Below, piece by piece: positions 33,363-41,029 of a DNA stretch of 44,746 nucleotides (positions are counted from its first letter, which is position 1; each line of letters begins with the position of its first letter). The stretch lies in assembly GCA_029882515.1 (NCBI GenBank), contig JAOUKN010000004.1, positions 1 to 44,746 on the forward strand. The letters are read 5' to 3'. This stretch comes from Candidatus Bathyarchaeota archaeon (lineage in GTDB: Archaea; Thermoproteota; Bathyarchaeia; Bathyarchaeales; Bathyarchaeaceae). The notes under the pieces are model-generated. The model made no database searches. It was not told where the DNA came from and saw nothing but the letters and a program-made list of their open reading frames with translations. A program made the position numbers and the translations under genes.

Positions 33363-34007
33363 TTGATTTTCATAACCATTTGTGATGTTAAACCTGGTCA
33401 AGATGAAGTTGTCTACAATAAAATGGAAAAACTGGGAAGTGACGGTGCAGTCACACCGTTGGTCGTCGGGCGACTCTTCGAGGGAGCAGATGTGATGCTT
33501 CTTTTACACTCTGCTGACATGGAGTCTTTGGATGATTTTTTGATAAACAACGTACGCAGCGTTAAAGATATACAGGAGCTAGTTGTCGTGCCCATCTATG
33601 AGTTTAGGCTTCTCTCTTCCTTCGATTTCATGGTTGAACCAGAAGAAGAAACGGAAACGACATCATTTGAGTCCCAAGAGTTACTCTTTTTCATGGCGAA
33701 AATTGATGTTGCCCCCACTAGAGACCGCACGGTGTATAAGCGCATCTTATCCATTGAACCAACCGAGGAGGCTATACCGTTAATGACAGGACACACGTTT
33801 CACAGTAAAGAGTTCGACCTGGTCCTTCTCTTCCTAGCAAAGAACCTAGAGAGCGCTTGGGAATTCGTAAAAACGTTGCGTGCCATCGATGGAGTATGGG
33901 ACACGGAAGTGAACCTCCTCGCACACTTTGAAGGCCTAGTAACTCTAGAGCGATTCAAGAAACTAGCCTCTATGACGCCTACTGGAAAAATCACAGTTAG
34001 AAGATAG
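33363..34007 (+). CDS. Two-domain protein with ferredoxin-like (Lrp ligand-domain-like) repeats
   Basis: A 214-residue protein formed by two similar halves. Each begins with a beta strand and DVxPxxDxxVYxKM-type helix (CDVKPGQDEVVYNKMEKL; IDVAPTRDRTVYKRILSI), followed by TPLVVGRLFEGADVMLLLHS or IPLMTGHTFHSKEFDLVLLF. This is the layout of a dimeric alpha/beta-barrel (Lrp/AsnC effector) domain, without a DNA-binding head. It starts at TTG 33363 after GAGGGGTAAAGG. Function unknown; probably co-transcribed with the next gene, 12 bases downstream. Confidence 0.65.
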   Translation: MIFITICDVKPGQDEVVYNKMEKLGSDGAVTPLVVGRLFEGADVMLLLHSADMESLDDFLINNVRSVKDIQELVVVPIYEFRLLSSFDFMVEPEEETETTSFESQELLFFMAKIDVAPTRDRTVYKRILSIEPTEEAIPLMTGHTFHSKEFDLVLLFLAKNLESAWEFVKTLRAIDGVWDTEVNLLAHFEGLVTLERFKKLASMTPTGKITVRR

Positions 34008-34019
34008 GAGAAAGGAGAA

Positions 34020-34673
34020 TTGCAGAGCAAAGAGAAGAGAGCGACAGGAATAAAAAGGCTTGAAACACGAATCGGAAGACTCTGGGGTTTTCACCGAGAA
34101 GAGAAAGGCGTAGTCGCGAGGCTTTCACCTGAGAAAACGATTGGAAGGCTTGTCCGCCTCTTCATCGCATCCATGGACACAATTGGCTCGTTCTTAAGAG
34201 GGAAGATTGGTGAAAGCACTCTACAGAGCATGTTCGAATACCAAGGTGAGAAATTCGGCGAGGGTCTAGAAAAATGGGCTTGGAGAGCAGACGACATCGC
34301 AAAAAACATGATACGCCTGAACTTTCAACCTTTCGGCATAGAAGCACAATACAGTGGAGATAAAGATAAAGCAGAAATAGTTGTCTCAAAATGCCCTTTA
34401 CCCGAGAAATACCTCCAGTCAGTCGAATATCTCAAAGAGTTTACAATTGAACAACAAGGAGCTTTTAGAGTGAACGGAATGTTTTCCTCACTCGACAAGG
34501 TCAGTTCATCATGGGATTGGCCTCCAAAGAAAACAGAAATCTGTGCGACATGCAGAATAGTCATGCCTAGGTTAGGAAAGAAACTAGGCTTCAGTTGGAA
34601 ACACCACATAACTAATGATGTGCCACCGAAATGCGTTTTCGACATTAAAATTAAAGCGCCAAAACATACTTAA
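34020..34673 (+). CDS. Unrecognised cysteine-containing protein of 217 residues
   Basis: The N-terminal half is helical (SPEKTIGRLVRLFIASMDTI, FEYQGEKFGEGLEKWAW). The C-terminal half is alpha/beta with cysteines that may bind a metal (VVSKCPLPEKY, EICATCRIVMPR, PPKCVFDIKI). The layout recalls small V4R-type sensor domains, but I cannot confirm it. The TTG start at 34020 follows AGGAGAAAGGAG and lies 12 bases after the preceding stop, so the two genes are one transcript. Confidence 0.55.
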   Translation: MQSKEKRATGIKRLETRIGRLWGFHREEKGVVARLSPEKTIGRLVRLFIASMDTIGSFLRGKIGESTLQSMFEYQGEKFGEGLEKWAWRADDIAKNMIRLNFQPFGIEAQYSGDKDKAEIVVSKCPLPEKYLQSVEYLKEFTIEQQGAFRVNGMFSSLDKVSSSWDWPPKKTEICATCRIVMPRLGKKLGFSWKHHITNDVPPKCVFDIKIKAPKHT

Positions 34674-34717
34674 TGTTCAACTTCCACTCTATATGAAGTG
34701 AGATATGGTGATCTCAG

Positions 34718-35170
34718 ATGGCAACTGAAAATTTGATTATGACAATTGATAAGCCGAATTTCACAGTTAGGCTTCACCAGAGCTTGCTGGAAATAGACTT
34801 GAAGGAGGGTGCCAAGAAAGAGTTGGAAGATGTTGTGGAGGCAAATTCGATTCTGAGAGGGAGTTTAGGCTTCCTCTTCCAGAATGTAATCCCGCTTGAC
34901 GTGCCACTCAAAGACATAGAATCAGTAGAGCAAGATGAGAAAGGCCGAGTAAAGATAATAATTCCACATCGAAGAGACATCACGATCCCACTTGAGCCAA
35001 ATGAATCCAAAGAACTCACCCGCAAACTGAATGAACTCATTCCAATAGAGAAACGAAAGGAAAGAGAGCGCGTGTTGGCATGGGAAAAGCGGAGACAACT
35101 TAGACGTCTGAAAATGTTGAGTGTTGAACGCAGAGAGAGTGAAAAAATAGCGCGAACTCGGGGTATATAA
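34718..35170 (+). CDS. Unrecognised basic protein of 150 residues
   Basis: The N-terminal ~100 residues look like beta-rich sequence with HRRDITIPLEPNESKELTRK. The C-terminal 40 are a strongly charged helix (KERERVLAWEKRRQLRRLKM). No catalytic motif is visible. ATG 34718 follows GGTGATCTC. It is the third gene of a same-strand set with the two before it (gap 44 bases) and is convergent with the HdrD-like gene. Confidence 0.55.
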   Translation: MATENLIMTIDKPNFTVRLHQSLLEIDLKEGAKKELEDVVEANSILRGSLGFLFQNVIPLDVPLKDIESVEQDEKGRVKIIIPHRRDITIPLEPNESKELTRKLNELIPIEKRKERERVLAWEKRRQLRRLKMLSVERRESEKIARTRGI

Positions 35171-35214
35171 GAGGTCATGCAGGAAGGCAGTACTTATGAT
35201 GCTTCATTCAGTGG

Positions 35215-36405
35215 TCAAAGTGCTTCGGCAACAAGTTCCATAATGTCCTTGACCTGAATCTTGTCTTCGTTACCTGTCGTCTTGATGGCATCATCGAATG
35301 TCAATAGACAGAAGGGGCATGCCACGGCTAATATCTCTGCCCCAATATCAAGCGCTTCTTCAACGCGAGTTTCAGCAAGGCGTTTGCCTGGAATGTCATG
35401 CCACATCCTTCCGCCACCCCCCTCACAACAGACACCTCGTACTCTGGATCTTCTCAGTTCGGAAAACTTTACACCTGGGATGCTTTCAATGATTTTCCTA
35501 GGTTCGTCATATATGTTGTTATGTTTACCTAGAAAGCAAGGGTCTTGGTAAGTTACTGTCTTTTCAACTTTTCCAGCGAATTTGACCTTGCCTTTATCAA
35601 TCAAATCTGCGAAGGTCATTGTGTAATGTTGCGTCTCAAGATTTTTTCCATATCTGTTCCTGAAGGCGTGGAAGCAGTGTGGGGAAGTAGTGATGATTCT
35701 GTTTACTCCGTACTGTTCAAAAAGACTTAAGTTGTTGTCTCGTAACTCTTCGAAAAGTCCTTTCTCACCGAGGGAGTAAACCTCGTTTCCGCAACAGGTT
35801 TCCTTATTTCCAAGAATTGAGAAGTCTATTCCCAACGTATTGAGGTTTTTCACTATGACCTTAGCTACGTCTTGCGCGCGGGAGTCGTAAGATGCGGCAC
35901 ATCCAACAAAGTAGAGTAATTCTGCCTTCTCGTTTTCAGAAGCGTACTTTACCTTCAGATCCGTCGCCCATTCAGATCTTTTACTTCGGCTCAACCCCCA
36001 TGGATTTCCATACTTGTAGACCCCTTCAAGAGCTTCACCTAATGTGGAAGGAACTCGTCCTTCCTCAATTAGAAGCCCGCGGAGACCGATTAGAACCTCC
36101 ATTGGGTCCACATCTCTGGGGCAAAGGTGTGAGCAGGTGCGGCAGGTTGTGCAGTCCCAGAGTTCATTTCTTTCTTGAATGTTTATTGGAGGATACATGG
36201 TCATGTATTGGACGGGGGTGACTGCGTAAGCAGTTTCAAGCATGAATCGCCTTGGATTAAGTTTGGATTTTGTGGAAACTGGGCACGAGCCAGTGCATTC
36301 ACCACATTGCATGCACTTTCTGAAATCAAGTTGTTTAATTGCATTCAATCCTTCTAATTCCATTTGTTTTCCTGTCCCTAGATTCATATATAGACGGCTG
36401 CCCAA
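35215..36405 (-). CDS. HdrD/GlpC-like iron-sulfur oxidoreductase (two [4Fe-4S] plus two CCG domains)
   Basis: The 396-residue protein has two ferredoxin motifs (C31-34-37-41 and C85-88-91-95) followed by two cysteine-rich CCG domains: YFVGCAASYD with KETCCGNEV, and TYQDPCFLGKHN with VRGVCCEGGGGRMW and VACPFCLLTF. The second CCG domain has the full CxnCCGxnCxxC set that binds the noncubane [4Fe-4S] cluster in HdrB/HdrD. This is a HdrC-HdrB fusion as in HdrD. No HdrE, HdrA or FAD-linked partner is adjacent, so its donor, acceptor and disulfide substrate are unknown. It could serve the C1 pathway next door. Confidence 0.88.
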   Translation of the reverse strand: MGSRLYMNLGTGKQMELEGLNAIKQLDFRKCMQCGECTGSCPVSTKSKLNPRRFMLETAYAVTPVQYMTMYPPINIQERNELWDCTTCRTCSHLCPRDVDPMEVLIGLRGLLIEEGRVPSTLGEALEGVYKYGNPWGLSRSKRSEWATDLKVKYASENEKAELLYFVGCAASYDSRAQDVAKVIVKNLNTLGIDFSILGNKETCCGNEVYSLGEKGLFEELRDNNLSLFEQYGVNRIITTSPHCFHAFRNRYGKNLETQHYTMTFADLIDKGKVKFAGKVEKTVTYQDPCFLGKHNNIYDEPRKIIESIPGVKFSELRRSRVRGVCCEGGGGRMWHDIPGKRLAETRVEEALDIGAEILAVACPFCLLTFDDAIKTTGNEDKIQVKDIMELVAEAL

Positions 36406-36465
36406 TGCGCATGGCAGGCTTTTTCAGATCGTTCTCCGCTATGGAGTTTCTATAAGATGCAAATC

Positions 36466-36476
36466 ATACTTAAAAA
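36466..36476 (-). promoter_or_regulatory. TATA-like element of the HdrD-like gene
   Basis: On the minus strand TTTTAAGTATG lies about 61 bases before the ATG at 36405, in a 281-base gap that otherwise holds only a CGCGCGCG tract (36620-36628) and no gene that I can support. Confidence 0.3.
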
Positions 36477-36686
36477 CTGTGCGCACATGGTCGAGTGTAC
36501 CAGCTTCTTGCTTCTATAAACTATTCTAGGTTTTGTAATAGTTTCCTTTACGGTTTCCACAGAGATATCTGTTCTGAAGCATTTACGGTGGAGATATCCC
36601 TCGAAAACCACAGTTCAAGGCGCGCGCGAGAAAGACCCTGTGCTGCAGAAAAAAGGTTATTTGAGAGAGTTGGCAGAGCAATCGGA

Positions 36687-37646
36687 TCACAGATCTGATA
36701 CTGCTGGGATTATTTCATTCTGGAAGATTTCTAGCGGCCTATGTTCATCAAGGGGATATCGCATGTTGAATATTGCATGATCAATGCCGATTTTCGCTAG
36801 TTCGTTTAGATGCTCAATGGTGTCTTTTGCAGTCTTCAATATTGATGTTTTGTAGCTAGTTCCATCTCTTCTTTTCGATTCGACGAAATTCGGCATTTCT
36901 GAATGACCCAAGTGTATCGGTCCTAGAGTTGTTTTTTCGATCTGATCAAAAGGTCGCCTAACGTCCTTGCAGTGTTGCTCAAGAATGGCTAGTGCATTCT
37001 TGACAGAGTTCAGCCCGCCCCTTGTGAAGAGACTGCAGGCATCTGCGTATTTAGCAACAAGACGTAGGGTCTTTCTAGGTCCCATTCCTCCAATGAGGAT
37101 AGGAGGATGGGGTCTTTGAAGGGGTTGAGGACTGCATAGCGTCTCTTTCAGTTTGTAGTGATTGCCTTTGAATTCTCCATTGTTACTGCTCCACATTTGC
37201 TTCGCGATCTGCAGGGTTTCCTCTAGCATCTCGAACCGAATTCTCCAGTCGTGATAGGGAATACCGAGCCCAACGGATTCTCTCTCAAACCAGCCTGCGC
37301 CGATACCAAAATAGGCTCGTCCTCCAGACAACACATCTAATGTCGTTACGGTTTTCACAAGAATTCCTGGGGGCCTATAGATATTTCCAGTGACCAACGT
37401 TCCAAGCTTCACGTTTCTTGTCAATGCAGCAATGTAATTCAGAAGTGAATATCCTTCATGCATATCATCTTCGACTGGCCCTAGAAGTATACCACCTTGT
37501 TCCCCAAGTTGAAAAAAATGATCCATCACCCATAGACTGTAGAATCCTGCCCGTTCAGCCGTGGTGACAATGTCTTTTATGTCATTGGCAAAGCCCTCAG
37601 GTCCATTGGGAAACGTAAAATTAGGGATTTGAAGTCCGATTTTCAT
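36687..37646 (-). CDS. LLM-class F420-dependent oxidoreductase
   Basis: A 319-residue luciferase-like TIM barrel starting MKIGLQIPNFTFPN, with VTTAERAGFYSLWVMDHF, TLVTGNIYRPPGILVKTVTT, GGRAYFGIGAGWFERE and PPILIGGMGPRKTLRLVAKYADA. The pattern is that of the actinobacterial/archaeal F420-dependent oxidoreductases. It is not Mer, since the Mer-specific N-terminal pattern is not seen, and its substrate is unknown. I place the start at ATG 37646; an in-frame ATG 45 bases upstream would add a hydrophobic 15-residue leader unlike the family. Confidence 0.87.
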   Translation of the reverse strand: MKIGLQIPNFTFPNGPEGFANDIKDIVTTAERAGFYSLWVMDHFFQLGEQGGILLGPVEDDMHEGYSLLNYIAALTRNVKLGTLVTGNIYRPPGILVKTVTTLDVLSGGRAYFGIGAGWFERESVGLGIPYHDWRIRFEMLEETLQIAKQMWSSNNGEFKGNHYKLKETLCSPQPLQRPHPPILIGGMGPRKTLRLVAKYADACSLFTRGGLNSVKNALAILEQHCKDVRRPFDQIEKTTLGPIHLGHSEMPNFVESKRRDGTSYKTSILKTAKDTIEHLNELAKIGIDHAIFNMRYPLDEHRPLEIFQNEIIPAVSDL

Positions 37647-37707
37647 AGAAATAAATACAATCAGGGAATTTATAAGTTGAACGTCGCACACGTGATTCTA
37701 AGGCGTG

Positions 37708-38400
37708 TCAGTATTCAACTATCTTGGGTAAGTGTTTCGCAAGTGTAACAGTCATACGTGCTTCCTTCGGTAATGGAGCAACGCTGTTAAAATCATTCTT
37801 CTTGATAAACTCTTTGAGCATCTCCCTCATCTCTTCAGGATCCCATTTCGCTATTTTTTCCAGCGTGTCTAGACCAGCATCATAGTAAAGTCTCGCACGA
37901 ATTGCCTTGACGCCAGGTATTCTTGCTAGATTTGACAGTTTTACAAGTTCTAATATGTATTCAGCTGGTATTCCCGTTTCCTTCGCCAAGTTCTCTCTTT
38001 CAAGTTTGGTTTTTCCCACGTCGAGCATCTGTTTCGCAGTCGTAATCCCTCGTAATGCAAGTTTTTCTACAGATTCCGTTTTGATTCCTCTGAAGGCCTT
38101 TAACCTGTAGGTTTCCATATACAATGTCCCGATCAGTTCTCTAGCTACGTTAAACATTAGCTCATTGGGTTTATACTCATAGTAGGTGCGGATAGCCCAC
38201 ATGTGTTGAGGAACTTTTTTGGACTCTCGCCTTCCCCAATTCACGAAATCTCCAAGATCCTCCGGAGTTGCCTGTTCGAGACTTTTGCCTTGTTTGAGCA
38301 GATAATCTTCAAATATTTTCATATAACCTACATATCGCTTCACAGCGCGTTCAGACAGCTTGCTCTTTCTCATAAACTCTATGAAGCCCATTTCATCCAT
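37708..38400 (-). CDS. Integrase-type SAM-like domain fused to a helix-hairpin-helix (DUF4332-like) domain
   Basis: The first ~90 of 230 residues resemble the core-binding domain of tyrosine recombinases (MRKSKLSERAVKRYVGYMKI, then ATPEDLGDFVNW). The rest reads as helix-hairpin-helix repeats (FRGIKTESVEKLALRGITTA, LARIPGVKAIRARLYYDAGL) as in DUF4332. There is no catalytic Arg/Tyr set, so this is not an active recombinase. A DNA- or protein-binding role is likely. It faces away from the GNAT gene at 38524. Confidence 0.65.
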   Translation of the reverse strand: MDEMGFIEFMRKSKLSERAVKRYVGYMKIFEDYLLKQGKSLEQATPEDLGDFVNWGRRESKKVPQHMWAIRTYYEYKPNELMFNVARELIGTLYMETYRLKAFRGIKTESVEKLALRGITTAKQMLDVGKTKLERENLAKETGIPAEYILELVKLSNLARIPGVKAIRARLYYDAGLDTLEKIAKWDPEEMREMLKEFIKKNDFNSVAPLPKEARMTVTLAKHLPKIVEY

Positions 38401-38523
38401 ATGTCATACTTCCGGCACAAGCAGCAATTTTCTAATTTTCTAGTCTGCAACTAAGTTAAAAAAGTTATAAATCTCTAGCCCTCTTCCTTGCTTGGAAATC
38501 GAAAAATATGACGTGAAATAGTT

Positions 38524-38967
38524 ATGAAGACAGTTAAATTCCGCACCGGAGAAATTGGCGACTATACTGTATGTCTACCTTTATTCATAAAGCTATATCA
38601 TGGAGACATAGGATCCAACTTCAAGCAGACTTTTGAAAATTATGTCAAAGAAGGTGTAGTCTTGCTTGCTGAGAATTCTAATAGGGTCATAGGAATTTTA
38701 GCCGGTAGTTATCACCTAGACATTGATTGGGAAGGAAAGATTGCAAAACTTGATGCGATTATCGTGGATAAGGCATACAGAAAGAAGGGCATCGGGAGAA
38801 AGCTGATCCGCCACTTTATCGCATTAGCTAGAAAGACGCGGTGCAAGGGAATCAAATCTAGATTAAACGTAGAAAACATCGATGCCCAGAAATTTCATGA
38901 GAGCCAAGGTTTCACAAAAGCCAAAACTTACGAATATTTCCTAGACTTCCAAGCTCGCGACAGATAG
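38524..38967 (+). CDS. GNAT-family N-acetyltransferase
   Basis: A 147-residue single GNAT domain with VKFRTGEIGDYTVCLPLFIK at the front, GVVLLAENSNRVIGILAGSY, AKLDAIIVDKAYRKKGIGRKLIRHF-type acetyl-CoA loop (YRKKGIGRKL) and NIDAQKFHESQGF. The substrate is unknown. A TATA-like GTTATAAATC lies at about 38464-38474, some 50 bases upstream. It is convergent with trm1, 11 bases apart. Confidence 0.87.
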   Translation: MKTVKFRTGEIGDYTVCLPLFIKLYHGDIGSNFKQTFENYVKEGVVLLAENSNRVIGILAGSYHLDIDWEGKIAKLDAIIVDKAYRKKGIGRKLIRHFIALARKTRCKGIKSRLNVENIDAQKFHESQGFTKAKTYEYFLDFQARDR

Positions 38968-38978
38968 ATGGTTATGCG

Positions 38979-40283
38979 TTATTTTGCAAGAGAAAATAGT
39001 AGGTGCGTTAAGACAGAAGCAGGGGCATCTGTTCTTATCCCCCGACTGTTGAAATGCGTTAAGGTGGCTTTGGAACCTCTTTCTCTGAGTCCGCTGAGTA
39101 CGCTCGTTGTTGATGGAACTGGAAGATTCAGTTTGTCACAAATCTTGTCGATAACATAATAAGTGGAGGGCCCCGTATGCTCATTATTGATTAGAAATAG
39201 CAGTTTTGAGATTTTTCTCTGGTGTTTCCGTTGCCTTCGGGTTATCTCCTTTTCCATGAGAGAACCAAATCTAATATTGGAAAGGTTACCTGTCCACAGG
39301 GGTCCTGCGGCTCTCAACTTAGCCCCACATTCCGGACATTCTCCTTTCAGATGCTGAACTGGCCCTTTCAAGATTTCCCTGTGAAAACACGAAAAACAGT
39401 GCAGAATGTATCCCATCGTTTGGATGCTTTGATCTGCCTTTCTTGCTCCATAGTGGGCTGTGGCGTACGCACGGATATAGTGGTCAGTACTATGACTAAA
39501 CACAACTTCAATCCCGATTTCATGTTTCGCAGCCATCATCACCAAGCATCCAATCAAAAGACGAATGGCAAGTTCATGGCAATACTCAGTTCTTAAGGGT
39601 CTTCCGCCATATTTTCGGATACAAGCGTTCGGATGTACTCCGCAGAGAGGAGCCATATCTGTGGCGGTCAAAGCGAGCAAACCACCATCACGTAGAGCTC
39701 TAAGCGCAGAATCTAGGTAAAGGACCGGTGTACCAAAAGGGTCTACATCGATGAAATGAAATCGTTTACGAGGTGCTGCATAACGACTTAAGAGAAAATT
39801 CGCGTCTTCATTCATAACGAACACACGTTTAGTAAGTTTGTTAAATTCGGAATTAAACTGAGCAAGCTTTGCCGCCTCATGGTTGATGTCATTCAAAACA
39901 ACTTTCTGGACACCTTTCACTTCCACAGCAAATCTGAGGCCTCGAATTCCGCAGCCTGCTAAAGGCTCGCACACTACCAGTCTTTTCTCTTGGATTTTTT
40001 GATAGGCTTGTAGGGCTAATACCGCTAGGTCCCGGTTTAATTCCATGACAGGATTATAGAAGACCGGCGCCTTAGAAGGAGCGTATTCCCAAGGCTCTTT
40101 CGCATAAGCCTCGAGTTTAGGGACGACAGCATTAACATCTCCTTCTTTAATGACTTCTGTTGGAAAATCAAACCTTTTGCTAAAGCCCATTTGGGTCATA
40201 TTTTGGACCTGACCCATCCTGTTGTGCATGTTCCGATAAATCTCATCTCTTGTTATGGAAGACCCATTCTCGGTAGGCATCAC
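38979..40283 (-). CDS. trm1: tRNA (guanine26-N2)-dimethyltransferase Trm1
   Basis: Trm1 methylates G26 of tRNA with SAM. Blocks: FYNPVMELNRDLAVLA, VVCEPLAGCGIRGLRFAVEV (SAM site), FHFIDVDPFGTPVLYLDSAL (catalytic DPFG), GGLLALTATDMAPLCG, and a zinc site in LHCFSCFHRE and GECPECGAKL. Length 434 is somewhat long; the N-terminal 18 residues overlap the DUF1028 gene by 41 bases. An ATG at 40229 (MHNRMGQVQN) would avoid the overlap and is a likely alternative start. Confidence 0.93.
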   Translation of the reverse strand: MMPTENGSSITRDEIYRNMHNRMGQVQNMTQMGFSKRFDFPTEVIKEGDVNAVVPKLEAYAKEPWEYAPSKAPVFYNPVMELNRDLAVLALQAYQKIQEKRLVVCEPLAGCGIRGLRFAVEVKGVQKVVLNDINHEAAKLAQFNSEFNKLTKRVFVMNEDANFLLSRYAAPRKRFHFIDVDPFGTPVLYLDSALRALRDGGLLALTATDMAPLCGVHPNACIRKYGGRPLRTEYCHELAIRLLIGCLVMMAAKHEIGIEVVFSHSTDHYIRAYATAHYGARKADQSIQTMGYILHCFSCFHREILKGPVQHLKGECPECGAKLRAAGPLWTGNLSNIRFGSLMEKEITRRQRKHQRKISKLLFLINNEHTGPSTYYVIDKICDKLNLPVPSTTSVLSGLRERGSKATLTHFNSRGIRTDAPASVLTHLLFSLAK

Positions 40284-41028
40284 AAATCCTCCTCAATTCT
40301 CTGACGGGTTCCGTGTGCAGATCAACTCTTAAGTCAAGGAAGGGGCGGGTTCTTGTTTCCTGGTGATTTATTACACGTAAGGCTGCAGATTTTTTCCCTC
40401 GCTTATCCCCTCCAGCCCTTTGACCAGCTTCTAAAGCCTTCATCAATCGCTCGGACAACTCCCCTTCGGAACTTTCAAATTCATGAGCCATAGCCTCAAT
40501 GACTTCCTTTCCAACAAGCATGTTCCCTGCAACTACATAATTTGCTCCAACTAAATGGCCCTTCCAATCAGCAGTCTTCTTACCAGTGAAAACTCCAGTT
40601 CTTCCATCCTTATCTATTATGATCACCTGCCTCAATTCTCTTTCTGAATCTTCTTTCAACATGGCTTGTAGAGCCGTCTGAGGGGATAGACCCTTCTTAA
40701 GCAATTCTAGTCCTTTGATACCATAGGAAATATTAGTGTGAGCTTGGGTTGCTATGGCTCCGACACTAGACTCCACATGAGGAACAACACTACCCACAGC
40801 AGGAACTGCAGTTGCCACGCAAACACCTAATGCAAAAGTCTCGAGGCATCGAGCCACCATTGAAAATGTAGTGAAAATTCTTGGAGAGTTAGGGTGCTCA
40901 AATTTCACTCTTCCTTGCATGGGCGCACGCGAGTACGCTGTCACAAGAAGTATTAATGCAAAAGCCCCAAAAGGCGTAATCATACTGCTAATCCCGGTTA
41001 CTTGCAGCCAAATCATAACAGAACGCAT
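40243..41028 (-). CDS. DUF1028-family (Ntn-hydrolase-like) protein
   Basis: From residue ~52 the protein is a full DUF1028 domain: TTFSMVARCLETFALGVCVA, AVGSVVPHVESSVGAIATQA, NISYGIKGLELLKKGLSPQT, RQVIIIDKDGRTGVFTGK and AGQRAGGDKRGKKSAALRV. The family is Ntn-hydrolase-like without a proven reaction. The ~51 residues before it include a hydrophobic stretch (PFGAFALILLVTAYS) not expected in the family, so the true start may be further in, such as ATG 40920. It lies 1 base after the helicase stop, so it is probably translated from that transcript. Confidence 0.82.
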   Translation of the reverse strand: MRSVMIWLQVTGISSMITPFGAFALILLVTAYSRAPMQGRVKFEHPNSPRIFTTFSMVARCLETFALGVCVATAVPAVGSVVPHVESSVGAIATQAHTNISYGIKGLELLKKGLSPQTALQAMLKEDSERELRQVIIIDKDGRTGVFTGKKTADWKGHLVGANYVVAGNMLVGKEVIEAMAHEFESSEGELSERLMKALEAGQRAGGDKRGKKSAALRVINHQETRTRPFLDLRVDLHTEPVRELRRICDAYREWVFHNKR

Positions 41029-41029
41029 C

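Noticed and set aside
33192-33401. 69-codon minus-strand frame before the 33363 gene
   Set aside because: It overlaps the start of a better supported gene and has no recognisable family.
36687-37646. Considered whether the LLM oxidoreductase is Mer
   Set aside because: It shares the fold, but its blocks fit the general F420-dependent oxidoreductase group rather than Mer, and it stands apart from the C1 genes.
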